Source of the DNA: Olavius sp. associated proteobacterium Delta 1
Lineage (GTDB): Bacteria > Desulfobacterota > Desulfobacteria > Desulfobacterales > JAFDCJ01
Direction of reading: 5' to 3'
Length of the DNA stretch: 64,000 bases
Assembly (NCBI GenBank): GCA_902749685.1
Contig: CACVKW010000055.1
Span: 1 to 64,000 of the forward strand
A program made the translations under genes and the position numbers. Under the pieces are notes generated by a model, which was given only the letters and a program-made list of their open reading frames with translations, was not told the origin of the DNA and searched no databases. Shown here one piece after another: positions 40,281-48,401 of the stretch. Position 1 is the stretch's first letter; every line of letters starts with the position of its first letter.

Positions 40281-40988
40281 TTACTCGCCTAAATAGGCCT
40301 TTTTTACTCGCTCGTTCTTAAGCAGTTCCGCTGAGTTGTCTGCGAGAGCGATTTCACCGGTTTCTATTACATACCCGCGGTTAGAAAATTGCAGGGCCAA
40401 TTGGGCGTTTTGCTCGACAAGCAAAATGGTGGTGCCCTGGTTATTGATCTGGCGGATGATTTCAAAGATGGCGTCCACCAGAATCGGGGCCAGGCCCAGG
40501 GAAGGCTCGTCAAGCAGGAGAAGTTTGGGACGGGCCATCAGTGCCCGGCCGATGGCCAGCATCTGCTGTTCACCGCCTGAAAGTGTACCTCCGGCCTGAT
40601 TAGAGCGCTCGCGCAAGACTGGAAAGAGATCGAATACCCGATCGATGTCCTGCTTGATACCGCCTTTGTCCTTTCGCAGGTAGGCACCCAGGTCGAGATT
40701 CTCCATGACCGTGAGCAGGGGAAAAATCATACGTCCCTCCGGCACCTGGCAGATGCCCATCTGGACGATGTTATCAGGACGCACCGAGACGATGGACTGA
40801 CCTCGATAGAGGACGTCCCCTTCCACCGGAGTAAGAACGCCGCTGATCGTCATCAGAGTTGTGGATTTGCCCGCGCCGTTGCCCCCGATGAGACAGACGA
40901 TCTCACCCTCAGCGACTTGGATGGAAATTCCTTTCAGGGCTCGGATATTCCCGTAATAGGTCTTGACGTTATCCAATTCAAGCAGCAT
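40281..40988 (-). CDS. livF: ABC ATPase LivF, system 3
   Basis: A 235-residue ATPase with Walker A 'GGNGAGKST', signature 'LSGGEQQ', Walker B 'LLLLDEPSLGLAP' and 'LLVEQNAQLAL'. The start at 40988 overlaps the end of livG; an upstream in-frame alternative adds ten residues without family support. Last gene of the five-gene operon 3. Confidence 0.9.
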   Translation of the reverse strand: MLLELDNVKTYYGNIRALKGISIQVAEGEIVCLIGGNGAGKSTTLMTISGVLTPVEGDVLYRGQSIVSVRPDNIVQMGICQVPEGRMIFPLLTVMENLDLGAYLRKDKGGIKQDIDRVFDLFPVLRERSNQAGGTLSGGEQQMLAIGRALMARPKLLLLDEPSLGLAPILVDAIFEIIRQINNQGTTILLVEQNAQLALQFSNRGYVIETGEIALADNSAELLKNERVKKAYLGE

Positions 40989-41766
40989 TGGCAGCTCCCG
41001 TGCCCAAATATGCCTCAATCACTTTCGGATTGTTTTGAACGTCCCGCGGCAGCCCCTCGGCCAGCCATTCGCCGTGATTAATAACCACGACGCGTTCACA
41101 CACGCCCATAACCACTTTCATATCGTGTTCGATCAGCAAAACCGTTATGCCTTTCTCCCTGATACGGTGAATCAGGTCCATAAGATCACGGGACTCCTGG
41201 GGGTTCATTCCGGCGGCCGGTTCGTCGAGCATAAGCAGGCGGGGTTCGGTTGCCAAAGCCCTGGCAATCTCTAACCGGCGCTGATCGCCGTAAGCCATGG
41301 ATCTGGCAATTTCCTGGCCGCGTCCCTTGAGTCCGACGAACTTAAGGAACTGTTGGGCGCTTTCGGTAATCGCCTTTTCTTCGGCCTGCTGAAACTTGCT
41401 CCGGATCACGGCGCCAAAAAAAACCGATCTCGTGCGACAGTGCCGGCCTATTTTGACGTTATCCATCACTGTCAGATTGTCAAAGAGGCGGATATTTTGA
41501 AATGTGCGGGCGATTCCAAAACCGGTTACCGCCTCAGGCTTCTTGCCGCCAATGGAAATGGTGCGCCCCTCGTCGGATAATATAATTTGGCCCCCGGTCG
41601 GTTTCTCAATACCGGCAACGCAATTAAAAAGTGTCGTCTTCCCGGCGCCGTTCGGCCCTATAAGGCCGATGATCTTGCCTCGGTCGATGTTAAAGCTGAT
41701 ATCTTTGAGGGCCTCCAGGCCCCCAAAACTTTTGTAGAGCTTTTTTATCTCTAAGATCGGTATCAT
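40978..41766 (-). CDS. livG: ABC ATPase LivG, system 3
   Basis: A 262-residue ATPase: Walker A 'GPNGAGKTT', 'GIARTFQNIRLFDNLTVMDN', signature area 'MAYGDQRRLEIARALA', Walker B 'LLMLDEPAAGMNPQES', switch 'LIEHDMKVVMG'. The 'AAGMNPQE' sequence is classical for true branched-chain amino acid systems. Overlaps livF at its end and livM at its start (ATGA). Confidence 0.92.
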   Translation of the reverse strand: MIPILEIKKLYKSFGGLEALKDISFNIDRGKIIGLIGPNGAGKTTLFNCVAGIEKPTGGQIILSDEGRTISIGGKKPEAVTGFGIARTFQNIRLFDNLTVMDNVKIGRHCRTRSVFFGAVIRSKFQQAEEKAITESAQQFLKFVGLKGRGQEIARSMAYGDQRRLEIARALATEPRLLMLDEPAAGMNPQESRDLMDLIHRIREKGITVLLIEHDMKVVMGVCERVVVINHGEWLAEGLPRDVQNNPKVIEAYLGTGAANAA

Positions 41767-42812
41767 TTCTTCATACCCGCCGCAGGCTTCGCTTTTTTTC
41801 TTTTGGTACGGCCGGCCCGCATCTGAGCCGCCACTGCCGCGATGGGCATCATACCAGCCGGGCGGAAGCGCATCATGAGAACCATAATAAGACCAAAGAC
41901 CAGGAAACGAACATTAACCGGCAGGCCCAACAGGGGCAACAGTTCACGCAGGATCTCACTCATTGAAACCAGTATCACGGCTCCGATCATAACCCCCCAT
42001 ATGTTGCCCATGCCGCCCAGCACGATCATGCACAAAATTAAAAAGGATTCCCAGAACTTGAACATGTCCGGTGACAGGAAGGTCACCCATCTGGCAAAAA
42101 AGCTGCCGCCCACAGCACCGAAGGCGGCGCTGATGGCAAAGGCGATAACCTTATAGGCCAGCAGGTTGATGCCGCAGGAGACGGCGGCTACCTCGTCATC
42201 GCGAATGGCGAACCAGGCCCTTCCCAGGCGGGAGTCCTGGATGCGGTACATGACAAAGACGGTCGCCAGAACCATGGCGATGGCAAGATAATAATACGGC
42301 AGCTCGCCCACGAACTCCCATTTAGGGCCGCCAAAGAGCGTGAGATCGATCGACACCACATCAATCCCCGGCAGACCAAGTGGCCCCCGGGTGAGCCAGA
42401 TTTCGTTGGTCAGAAAAAGGACGACCAGCTCTGAAAAGCCGAAGGTCACAATCGCAAAATAGTCACCCGTGAGTCTAAGCGTCGGCGCCCCCAGCAGGAT
42501 GCCCCAGATGGCGCCATTGATAAAGGCCAGGGGGATAATTACCCAGTATGAAAGGCCAAAGTGATAAGTAAGGAGACCCGATGTGTAGGCACCGATGCCA
42601 TAAAATCCGACATAACCCAGATCCAGAAGCCCATTGAAACCGGGCACGATGTTTAATCCCAAGGCCAGAATCATGTAAAGAAAAATGAGGATAATTATAT
42701 GGAGCAGGTAATCCGTTACAAAGGGCAGAAACGGAATGATCAGCGCAAAAATCAACAGACCGATTCTTATTTTAGCGCCGCGCGTTAGATTCGGTGGTGC
42801 AAATTTACCCAT
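41763..42812 (-). CDS. livM: ABC permease LivM, system 3
   Basis: A 349-residue permease with hydrophobic segments throughout and the LivM sequences 'GLNIVPGFNGLLDLGYVGFYGIGAY' (read in pieces), 'LRLTGDYFAIVTFGF', 'RDDEVAAVSCGINLLAYK' and 'LGGMGNIWGVMIGA'. The C-terminus is a Lys/Arg-rich cytoplasmic tail. Two bases separate it from livH; it overlaps livG by four. Confidence 0.9.
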   Translation of the reverse strand: MGKFAPPNLTRGAKIRIGLLIFALIIPFLPFVTDYLLHIIILIFLYMILALGLNIVPGFNGLLDLGYVGFYGIGAYTSGLLTYHFGLSYWVIIPLAFINGAIWGILLGAPTLRLTGDYFAIVTFGFSELVVLFLTNEIWLTRGPLGLPGIDVVSIDLTLFGGPKWEFVGELPYYYLAIAMVLATVFVMYRIQDSRLGRAWFAIRDDEVAAVSCGINLLAYKVIAFAISAAFGAVGGSFFARWVTFLSPDMFKFWESFLILCMIVLGGMGNIWGVMIGAVILVSMSEILRELLPLLGLPVNVRFLVFGLIMVLMMRFRPAGMMPIAAVAAQMRAGRTKRKKAKPAAGMKK

Positions 42813-42813
42813 C

Positions 42814-43710
42814 TCACATGCTCTTTTTGGTTTCCTTGAGTACCCGGCCGAACAAGCCCGCCGGTATCAAGATTATAACAATGATCATGACGGCGTAGGA
42901 GATACCGTCCCGGTAGAGCGAGCTCAAATAACCCGCCCCAAAGGCCTCAGCCACACCCAGCACCACCCCCCCTAACATGGCACCGGGCACCGAGCCGATT
43001 CCGCCTAGCACGGCAGCGGCAAATGCTTTAACCCCGGCGACGTAGCCCATGGTTGGGTAGAGCGAGTTGTAGTAGGCGCCCACCATGATGCCGGCGGCTC
43101 CGCCTAAAGCTCCTGCCAGAGCGAAGGTATAGGAAATTACCCGGTTGACGTTGATCCCTGTCAGGGCGGCCATGGTTTTATTCTGGGCCACGGCCCTCAT
43201 CGCCTTACCCCACCTGGTTTTCTTGATGATAAGATTGAGCCCAACCATCATGCCGATCGTTAGGCCAAAAATGAAGAGATGAAACCAGGAGAGATTGACG
43301 CCCCCAAAGCTGACGGCTGTTTTTTCAAAATAGGTGGGCAAGGTCCCGTGGGGAAAGGGCTTGGGTCTGGAACCCCAGATGACCATGGCCAGATTTTGCA
43401 GGAAAATCGACATTCCGATGGCCGTAATAAGTGCGGCCAAACGAGGTGACTGCCTCAAAGGCCGATAAGCGAAAATATCCAACAATACACCACAAACGGC
43501 ACAACAGGCCATGGCAAGGGGAAATGCCGCATAAAATGGGAGTCCCAGGACACTGATGAAAGTAACGGCGAAAAAGGCGCCCAGCATGTAGATTTCGCCG
43601 TGAGCAAAATTAATAAGTTGGATAACACCGTAAATCATGGTGTAACCCACGGCAATCATGGCATATATGCCGCCGATGACAAGGCCGTTGACAAGCTGTT
43701 GTAGAAACAA
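42814..43710 (-). CDS. livH: ABC permease LivH, system 3
   Basis: A 298-residue permease: 'YTMIYGVIQLINFAHGEIYM', 'VAQNKTMAALTGINVNRVIS', 'VLGGIGSVPGAMLGGVVLG'. Close to classical LivH. It follows the binding-protein gene after an attenuator-like hairpin. Confidence 0.92.
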   Translation of the reverse strand: MFLQQLVNGLVIGGIYAMIAVGYTMIYGVIQLINFAHGEIYMLGAFFAVTFISVLGLPFYAAFPLAMACCAVCGVLLDIFAYRPLRQSPRLAALITAIGMSIFLQNLAMVIWGSRPKPFPHGTLPTYFEKTAVSFGGVNLSWFHLFIFGLTIGMMVGLNLIIKKTRWGKAMRAVAQNKTMAALTGINVNRVISYTFALAGALGGAAGIMVGAYYNSLYPTMGYVAGVKAFAAAVLGGIGSVPGAMLGGVVLGVAEAFGAGYLSSLYRDGISYAVMIIVIILIPAGLFGRVLKETKKSM

Positions 43711-43734
43711 ATATCCTCCCGTTAGGTACGAAAA

Positions 43735-43762
43735 GACGCCGGAATCAAAAAATTCCGGCGTC
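43735..43762 (-). terminator. Attenuator-like hairpin between livK and livH
   Basis: A perfect 11-bp stem (GACGCCGGAAT/ATTCCGGCGTC) with a 6-base loop, followed by TTTT on the minus strand. Placed just after the binding-protein gene, it would lower expression of the membrane and ATPase genes relative to the binding protein, a common arrangement. Confidence 0.75.
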
Positions 43763-43791
43763 CTTAATGATATCCTGAATTAATTCAGCAG

Positions 43792-44931
43792 CTATTCGGC
43801 CGCTACGAATTTACCATTCTTGACCATCTTAACGAAGGCGGGCTTGGCACTATCGCCCTTCTTATCAAAGTAGGTCAAACCGGTGATACCCTTATAACCA
43901 CTGGCCTCTGAGTTAATTGCAGCCAGCCCTTCACGAATTTTCTTGCGGTCAGGGCCGGTTTTGGCAATGACCTGGGCCAGGATACCCAGACAGTCATATG
44001 CATTGGCACTCATCCAATCCACGTCACGGCCATAGCTCTTCTTGTATTGTTCGGCGAAGGCCTTGCCCGTCGGGCCTGCCGCCGCTGCCAGGAAGGGTAC
44101 TGTGAGGTAAGTATTGTCGGTTGCCTTGCCGCCGATTTTTATATAGTCTTCATTGTCAATACCGTCGGCACCGAAGAGCGGGCCGTTAAAGCCCAGCTTA
44201 CGGGCCTGACCGGCGATCAGGGCACCTTCCGGATGATAGCCGCACAGGAAGATCGTGTCGGGCTTATCGCGCAAGAGCTTGGTCAGTTGTGGCGTAAAGT
44301 CAGTCGTCTTGGCAACGTAAGCCTCGGCGCCGGTCACTTCCACCCCCGCCGACTTGGCGCCGGCCATAAATGAGTCTTTAAGCCCAATGGCATAATCGTT
44401 GTTTTCATAAAAGATGGCGACAGATTTCTTGCCCAGCAATTTCGGCACAACATATGAGGCCAGATATTTGCCCTGAAAGTCGTCGGTGTAACAGTTGCGG
44501 AAAAACCAGCCCTTGCCGACATCACCGATGGTGGGATTGGTTGAGGTGGGCGAAATGGCGGGAAGTCCTGCGCGCACGTAGATCGGCATGGCAGCCAGGG
44601 TGGCTGAAGAGCACAGATGGCCGATGACGGCCACGATGCTTTTATCGGCCGCGAATTTAGAGGCGACTGTCCCCGCATCTTTAGGCGCGCATAGGTCGTC
44701 GCCCCAGACCAGTTCCACCTTCTTACCGTTGATGCCGCCCGCGTCGTTGATCTCTTTTAGCTTGAGGCTGACACCGGCCTTGATATTGTCACCGTAGGCA
44801 GCCAGATCTCCGGTAAAGGGTGATGCAACACCAATTCTGATGTTTTCGGCCATGGCTCCGGTGGATATGCCAAAGACCAATATAAGACCAAAGATCAAAC
44901 CAATGAACAAATGTGTCCGTTTGCTTTTCAT
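43792..44931 (-). CDS. livK: Branched-chain-amino-acid-type binding protein (LivK), system 3
   Basis: A 379-residue periplasmic protein. The ATG at 44931 follows GGAGGAAGGG; the signal peptide runs to about residue 26 ('LFIGLIFGLILVFGISTGAMA'-type core, read in pieces). Mature start 'ENIRIGVASPFTGDLAAYGD', then 'LKLKEINDAGGINGKKVELV' and 'VIGHLCSSATLAAMPIYVRAG', the last a good match to Leu/Ile/Val binding proteins. This system is the most classical of the three and may be the real branched-chain amino acid importer. Confidence 0.9.
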   Translation of the reverse strand: MKSKRTHLFIGLIFGLILVFGISTGAMAENIRIGVASPFTGDLAAYGDNIKAGVSLKLKEINDAGGINGKKVELVWGDDLCAPKDAGTVASKFAADKSIVAVIGHLCSSATLAAMPIYVRAGLPAISPTSTNPTIGDVGKGWFFRNCYTDDFQGKYLASYVVPKLLGKKSVAIFYENNDYAIGLKDSFMAGAKSAGVEVTGAEAYVAKTTDFTPQLTKLLRDKPDTIFLCGYHPEGALIAGQARKLGFNGPLFGADGIDNEDYIKIGGKATDNTYLTVPFLAAAAGPTGKAFAEQYKKSYGRDVDWMSANAYDCLGILAQVIAKTGPDRKKIREGLAAINSEASGYKGITGLTYFDKKGDSAKPAFVKMVKNGKFVAAE

Positions 44932-45539
44932 AACCCTTCCTCCTTCCAAAGTTAAATAAGTTTGAGCACAATTGCCCCAACGAAAATTTTATAGTCGAAT
45001 GATTCCATCGCGTCAAGATCCAATTTCAGATACCGTTCAAAAGTTGACTGGTTGATTGGTTGACTGGGGCAATTATATACATTATATCAGTATGATATGG
45101 TAAAATATTTTCTCCGCCAAGACCCAAAGATTAATATTGACCAAAGGTTTTGCTTGGTGCCTTGGTGCCTTTGCGGCAATTTGTTCTCCGCTTGCGGCAT
45201 ATCCGGCTTAGGCTATAAATAGCAAAAATAGCTTGCTGTTCATTCGCGATACTTGTATGAATAATCCCGTTCGGGAAACGCAGTCGCTACCCGCGAGATA
45301 GAATTTGTTGAAACTGTATAAATAGCGTTGAGCATATTTGGATTCCTCGGGCCATTTTCGGGTCATGGATTCCAAACACCTAAATGCAAAGACCTTCGGC
45401 GCTGGGCACAAAATAAGATTAGTCATTTAAAATATATACACAGCGCTGCGCATATTTAGACCCTTCGGCCATTTTCAGATCAAGGGTTCAACCTGAGAAG
45501 GTGCAATTGATATCTGCGCTGTGTATTTGGAGTATTATT
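44932..45539. other. Non-coding region upstream of nadK with a 50-bp imperfect direct repeat
   Basis: About 600 bases without a gene. Two related blocks (about 45328-45378 and 45443-45490) share AGCGYTG.GCATATTT, then CCTTCGG-like and CCATTTTC segments, and end in GGRTTC. They are 115 bases apart, the second directly before nadK. In the second, ACCCTT can pair with AAGGGT. Confidence 0.5.
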
Positions 45540-46394
45540 TTGCGCAAAGTTGGATTATTCGTAAAAAAGGATAAAAAAGCGGCCAAAAAGGCGGATGAAT
45601 TTGAATCCTGGTTGAAAAACAAAAAAATTGCAGTGGTTAGAAAAGTAAGTTTGCCTCCGGATCTGCATTCACCGGCCAATAATAAAATATCAGCACCGCG
45701 GGATTTGTCCTGCCTGTTCGTATTGGGCGGTGACGGCACTTTTTTAAGCGCAGTCCGCTGGATAGGCGATCTCAACATCCCGGTGCTGGGAATCAAATTT
45801 GGTAAAATCGGATTTCTGGCGGAAACAGCTGCCAAAAACCTGTTTACAGCGGCCGAAAAAATTATCAATGACGACTACACCATTAAGCGTCGCATGCGAC
45901 TGAAAGTCGATGTGGTGCGGCAAAAGAAAACCATTATCAGTGAACTCGTACTCAATGACATTGTGATTAACAGGGGTGCCCTGGCCAGACTGGCCGACGT
46001 CGAAACTCATATCGACGATCATTATCTGACGACTTTCAGATCAGACGGTCTGATTGTCGCAACGCCTACCGGTTCGACCGCCTATTCTCTGGCAGCCGGC
46101 GGTCCGGTAATCCATCCCGATGTCCCCGGCATCATTATCACGCCGATCTGCCCGTTTACCCTGACCAACCGACCGTTGATCGTACCGGATTCAATCCGGA
46201 TCACACTGAAACTCGCCAAAGGTGCATCTGATATCAAGTTGACGTTTGACGGTCAGGAAGGACTGGATATCGACGATCGGGATACTATAATCGTCCGCAA
46301 AGGATCCCATGCGCTCAACATGATCACCCTGCCGGGCCAGCATTATTTTGATGTGCTGAAAGCGAAATTGAGATGGTCGGGGGGAAGAGGTTAG
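45540..46394 (+). CDS. nadK: NAD kinase
   Basis: Phosphorylates NAD to NADP with ATP or polyphosphate; cytoplasmic. I prefer the TTG start at 45540 (284 residues), which has GGAG seven bases upstream and gives the family-like N-terminus 'RKVGLFVKKDKKAAKKADEF'; a GTG at 45501 is an alternative. Key motifs: 'VLGGDGTFLSAV' with the catalytic Asp, 'LGIKFGKIGFLAE', 'LNDIVINRGA', 'RSDGLIVATPTGSTAYSLAA' (read in pieces) and 'LTFDGQEG'. It stands alone between Liv operon 3 and a VOC gene. It is the only clear core-metabolism gene here. Confidence 0.93.
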   Translation: MRKVGLFVKKDKKAAKKADEFESWLKNKKIAVVRKVSLPPDLHSPANNKISAPRDLSCLFVLGGDGTFLSAVRWIGDLNIPVLGIKFGKIGFLAETAAKNLFTAAEKIINDDYTIKRRMRLKVDVVRQKKTIISELVLNDIVINRGALARLADVETHIDDHYLTTFRSDGLIVATPTGSTAYSLAAGGPVIHPDVPGIIITPICPFTLTNRPLIVPDSIRITLKLAKGASDIKLTFDGQEGLDIDDRDTIIVRKGSHALNMITLPGQHYFDVLKAKLRWSGGRG

Positions 46395-46545
46395 AAGTTC
46401 AAAGCCAAAAGCTCAAAGCCAAAAGCACTCTGATGGCAGTTCAGTTTTCTACTACAAGCTAGGTGATATAGCTTAGCCTGTAATGTCCGCATGTCATATC
46501 ACGGTATTCCTCAATCAAAGCAAAGTTATCATGGTGCCCTAAAAC

Positions 46546-46926
46546 CTATCTTTGCTTAATTTCAAATAATTTCCCGTCAAAATCCTTGATAAACGTCAGG
46601 GTCTTATCGCCTTTGGGAATCAGGGCGACCACCACCTGCAGGCTGCGGCATTTTTCAATAAATCCCGTGAGATCATCGACTTCGAGGCACAGGTGTTCAA
46701 TCTGCCTTTGGGAAGTACTCAATTGATTGGTAATAAATATTTCGAAATGGATATTGTCATCCATGTAGTTGATCATTTGCAATTCGGCATCCAGGTTGAA
46801 GATCGCCTGGGAAAGATCCGCGGACAAAGATTTGGGCTCCGATTTTTTCAGACCTAATAGATCCCGATAGAATTTGTCCGCATTGTCTTCAGTGCTGCAG
46901 GTCAGTCCCGCATGTTTTAATAACAT
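46546..46926 (-). CDS. VOC superfamily (glyoxalase/dioxygenase fold) protein
   Basis: A 126-residue two-module VOC protein. The ATG at 46926 follows GGGAGGC, giving 'LLKHAGLTCSTEDNADKFYR' at the start. The second module holds 'IEHLCLEVDDLTGFIEKC' and 'LTFIKDFDGKLFEIKQ', where His and Glu are the usual metal ligands. A glyoxalase, epimerase or resistance-type role cannot be told apart. Confidence 0.8.
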   Translation of the reverse strand: MLLKHAGLTCSTEDNADKFYRDLLGLKKSEPKSLSADLSQAIFNLDAELQMINYMDDNIHFEIFITNQLSTSQRQIEHLCLEVDDLTGFIEKCRSLQVVVALIPKGDKTLTFIKDFDGKLFEIKQR

Positions 46927-47052
46927 CAAAGCCTCCCGTGGCAATTGCAAAATAATTGAACGTCTCGAAATTTTTACAACTCAATGAAAATATGGCTTAT
47001 TTTTTTTGAGGTCTGCCTTCTGGCCCCGATCATTTCAATTGGGGGAAAGTCC

Positions 47053-47547
47053 CTAACTTGTATGATAAATTGCGCGGTGGGCAGCCCCGTACACACGCGT
47101 GCTGATCCTGAATTTGTGATCTTTAACCAATTCGTCCAGTAGCGCCACAGATTCTTTGGGCGTTAAAAGGGAAGATTTGGCGGCGCGAATCAGCACGCCG
47201 ATTGTTCCGATGACCCGAAAACCTTCTATTGCAGCCGTCTTTCTGAGCAATCGATCATCTGATAAAATCATGTCTGCTTGCTTTTCTGCTGCCAGGGTCA
47301 GTATGCAATAATCTGCAAAGCTCAGCGCTTTAGCAAACCTTGTTGGTTTGCGTAGGGCCAAAATCCGGCAACTGGAAAGAAAGCCTGTCAGCAGTCTTTC
47401 TTCATCAGGGGGAACCTCAAGACCCAGGACCTCGTTTTTAACAGCCGCAGGAATCAAAATTTCAGCATCGAAGAGCCCGGATATCAATAATAGTTGATTT
47501 ATTTTGGCGAGAAGAATCAGCGGTGCCGCATCAGCAACCAGGACCAT
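47053..47547 (-). CDS. PIN-like toxin, DUF3368 family
   Basis: A 164-residue PIN-domain-like ribonuclease toxin. Acidic residues of the active site are visible at 'VADAAPLILLAK' (Asp6), 'LSFADYCILTLAAEK' and 'MILSDDRLLRKTA'. The gene begins one base after the stop of a UPF0175 antitoxin gene, the usual partner. Together they form a type II toxin-antitoxin module. Confidence 0.85.
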   Translation of the reverse strand: MVLVADAAPLILLAKINQLLLISGLFDAEILIPAAVKNEVLGLEVPPDEERLLTGFLSSCRILALRKPTRFAKALSFADYCILTLAAEKQADMILSDDRLLRKTAAIEGFRVIGTIGVLIRAAKSSLLTPKESVALLDELVKDHKFRISTRVYGAAHRAIYHTS

Positions 47548-47548
47548 A

Positions 47549-47848
47549 TCAGAAATTTTCCATATCCCGTTGAAGCTCCCGAACGTCGTAATTCAATTCG
47601 ATTGATTCTTCCGGCAGGCGCAGCAGAATGTCACGCAGAGAAAGCTCTGCGATATCAGCAGCCCGCGAGAGGCTAATGGTGCCGCGACGGTAGGCATCGA
47701 GTGCCCTTTCGGCCTGAATATCCTTAAGACCTTTTCGGATCAGCTGTTTGAGCAACGCCCCCCGATCCAAACCGAGATCAGCGGCCAACTCATCGATTTT
47801 GCGGGCCTCATCTGAGGCTAACCGGGTAGACAGTGTTATGGTTCCCAT
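47549..47848 (-). CDS. UPF0175 family antitoxin
   Basis: A 99-residue antitoxin. The N-terminus ('GTITLSTRLASDEARKIDEL') resembles a ribbon-helix-helix DNA-binding arm; the C-terminal half ('ALDAYRRGTISLSRAADIAE', 'SLRDILLRL') is the UPF0175 signature. It precedes the DUF3368 toxin gene. Two TGTATACA palindromes directly upstream are likely its autoregulatory operator. Confidence 0.85.
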   Translation of the reverse strand: MGTITLSTRLASDEARKIDELAADLGLDRGALLKQLIRKGLKDIQAERALDAYRRGTISLSRAADIAELSLRDILLRLPEESIELNYDVRELQRDMENF

Positions 47849-47850
47849 TT

Positions 47851-47877
47851 TGTATACACCTCGCTAATATGTATACA
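47851..47877. promoter_or_regulatory. Putative operator of the toxin-antitoxin operon
   Basis: Two 8-bp palindromes TGTATACA, at 47851-47858 and 47870-47877, with centres 19 bases apart, immediately upstream of the antitoxin start. Spacing of about two helical turns suits cooperative binding of a dimeric antitoxin. Confidence 0.6.
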
Positions 47878-48029
47878 GTATATTGGATTGCCGTAATTGT
47901 CAACGGTAATGAAACCGTAATACGAAAAACAGTAACACGGTTACAAATTCCAATTTCCTCGAACCGCGCCGATAGTTGTGTGTATCGGCATAAACAACAG
48001 ACAACAAACAACGGACAACTGACTCAGGC

Positions 48030-48115
48030 ATTTGGCTTAATAATCACCTTGATCGATTCACGCCCGTCCATGACCAGCTGAAACCCTTCAGCAATATCCT
48101 TCAAAGGAAGCCGGT
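48030..48115 (-). pseudogene. Duplicated 3' end of a zinc alcohol dehydrogenase gene
   Basis: About 86 bases are roughly 93% identical to the 3' end of the alcohol dehydrogenase gene at 60673-60758, in the same orientation, encoding 'HRLPLKDIAEGFQLVMDGRE' and 'SIKVIIKP'. The homology stops abruptly where the IS21 istA remnant begins. Confidence 0.8.
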
Positions 48116-48309
48116 GCCAAAGGATATAGCAGTTGCTCGAGCTCGACGTCGTCCATGTCCTCGGGCAACGGCCAGCCCAGGGACGCCTGCTTGAAACGAA
48201 AAAGATATTCGCCGACCGTACTTCGGCCAATCTGGCAGCTTTGGTCGATTTTACGGTTGCTAAGGTCACAATCAAATTTTTGCCGGAAAACTTCGCGAAT
48301 TTTGCGCAT
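48116..48309 (-). pseudogene. istA: IS21-family transposase IstA, N-terminal remnant
   Basis: Sixty-odd codons match the IstA N-terminus: 'MRKIREVFRQKFDCDLSNRK', a helix-turn-helix 'IGRSTVGEYLFRFKQA', and 'WPLPEDMDDVELEQLLYP'. A complete IstA has about 500 residues and is followed by istB; neither is present. The remnant runs directly into the alcohol dehydrogenase fragment, marking an old recombination point. Confidence 0.75.
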
Positions 48310-48401
48310 GGTTAGTCTTCCCGCTCATTTATTTTGCTTTAGAAAACCAGGTCCTCTGGGCCAGGATTCTTTACTTGTGGATATTGAAGTGCGGAAGCAC
48401 A

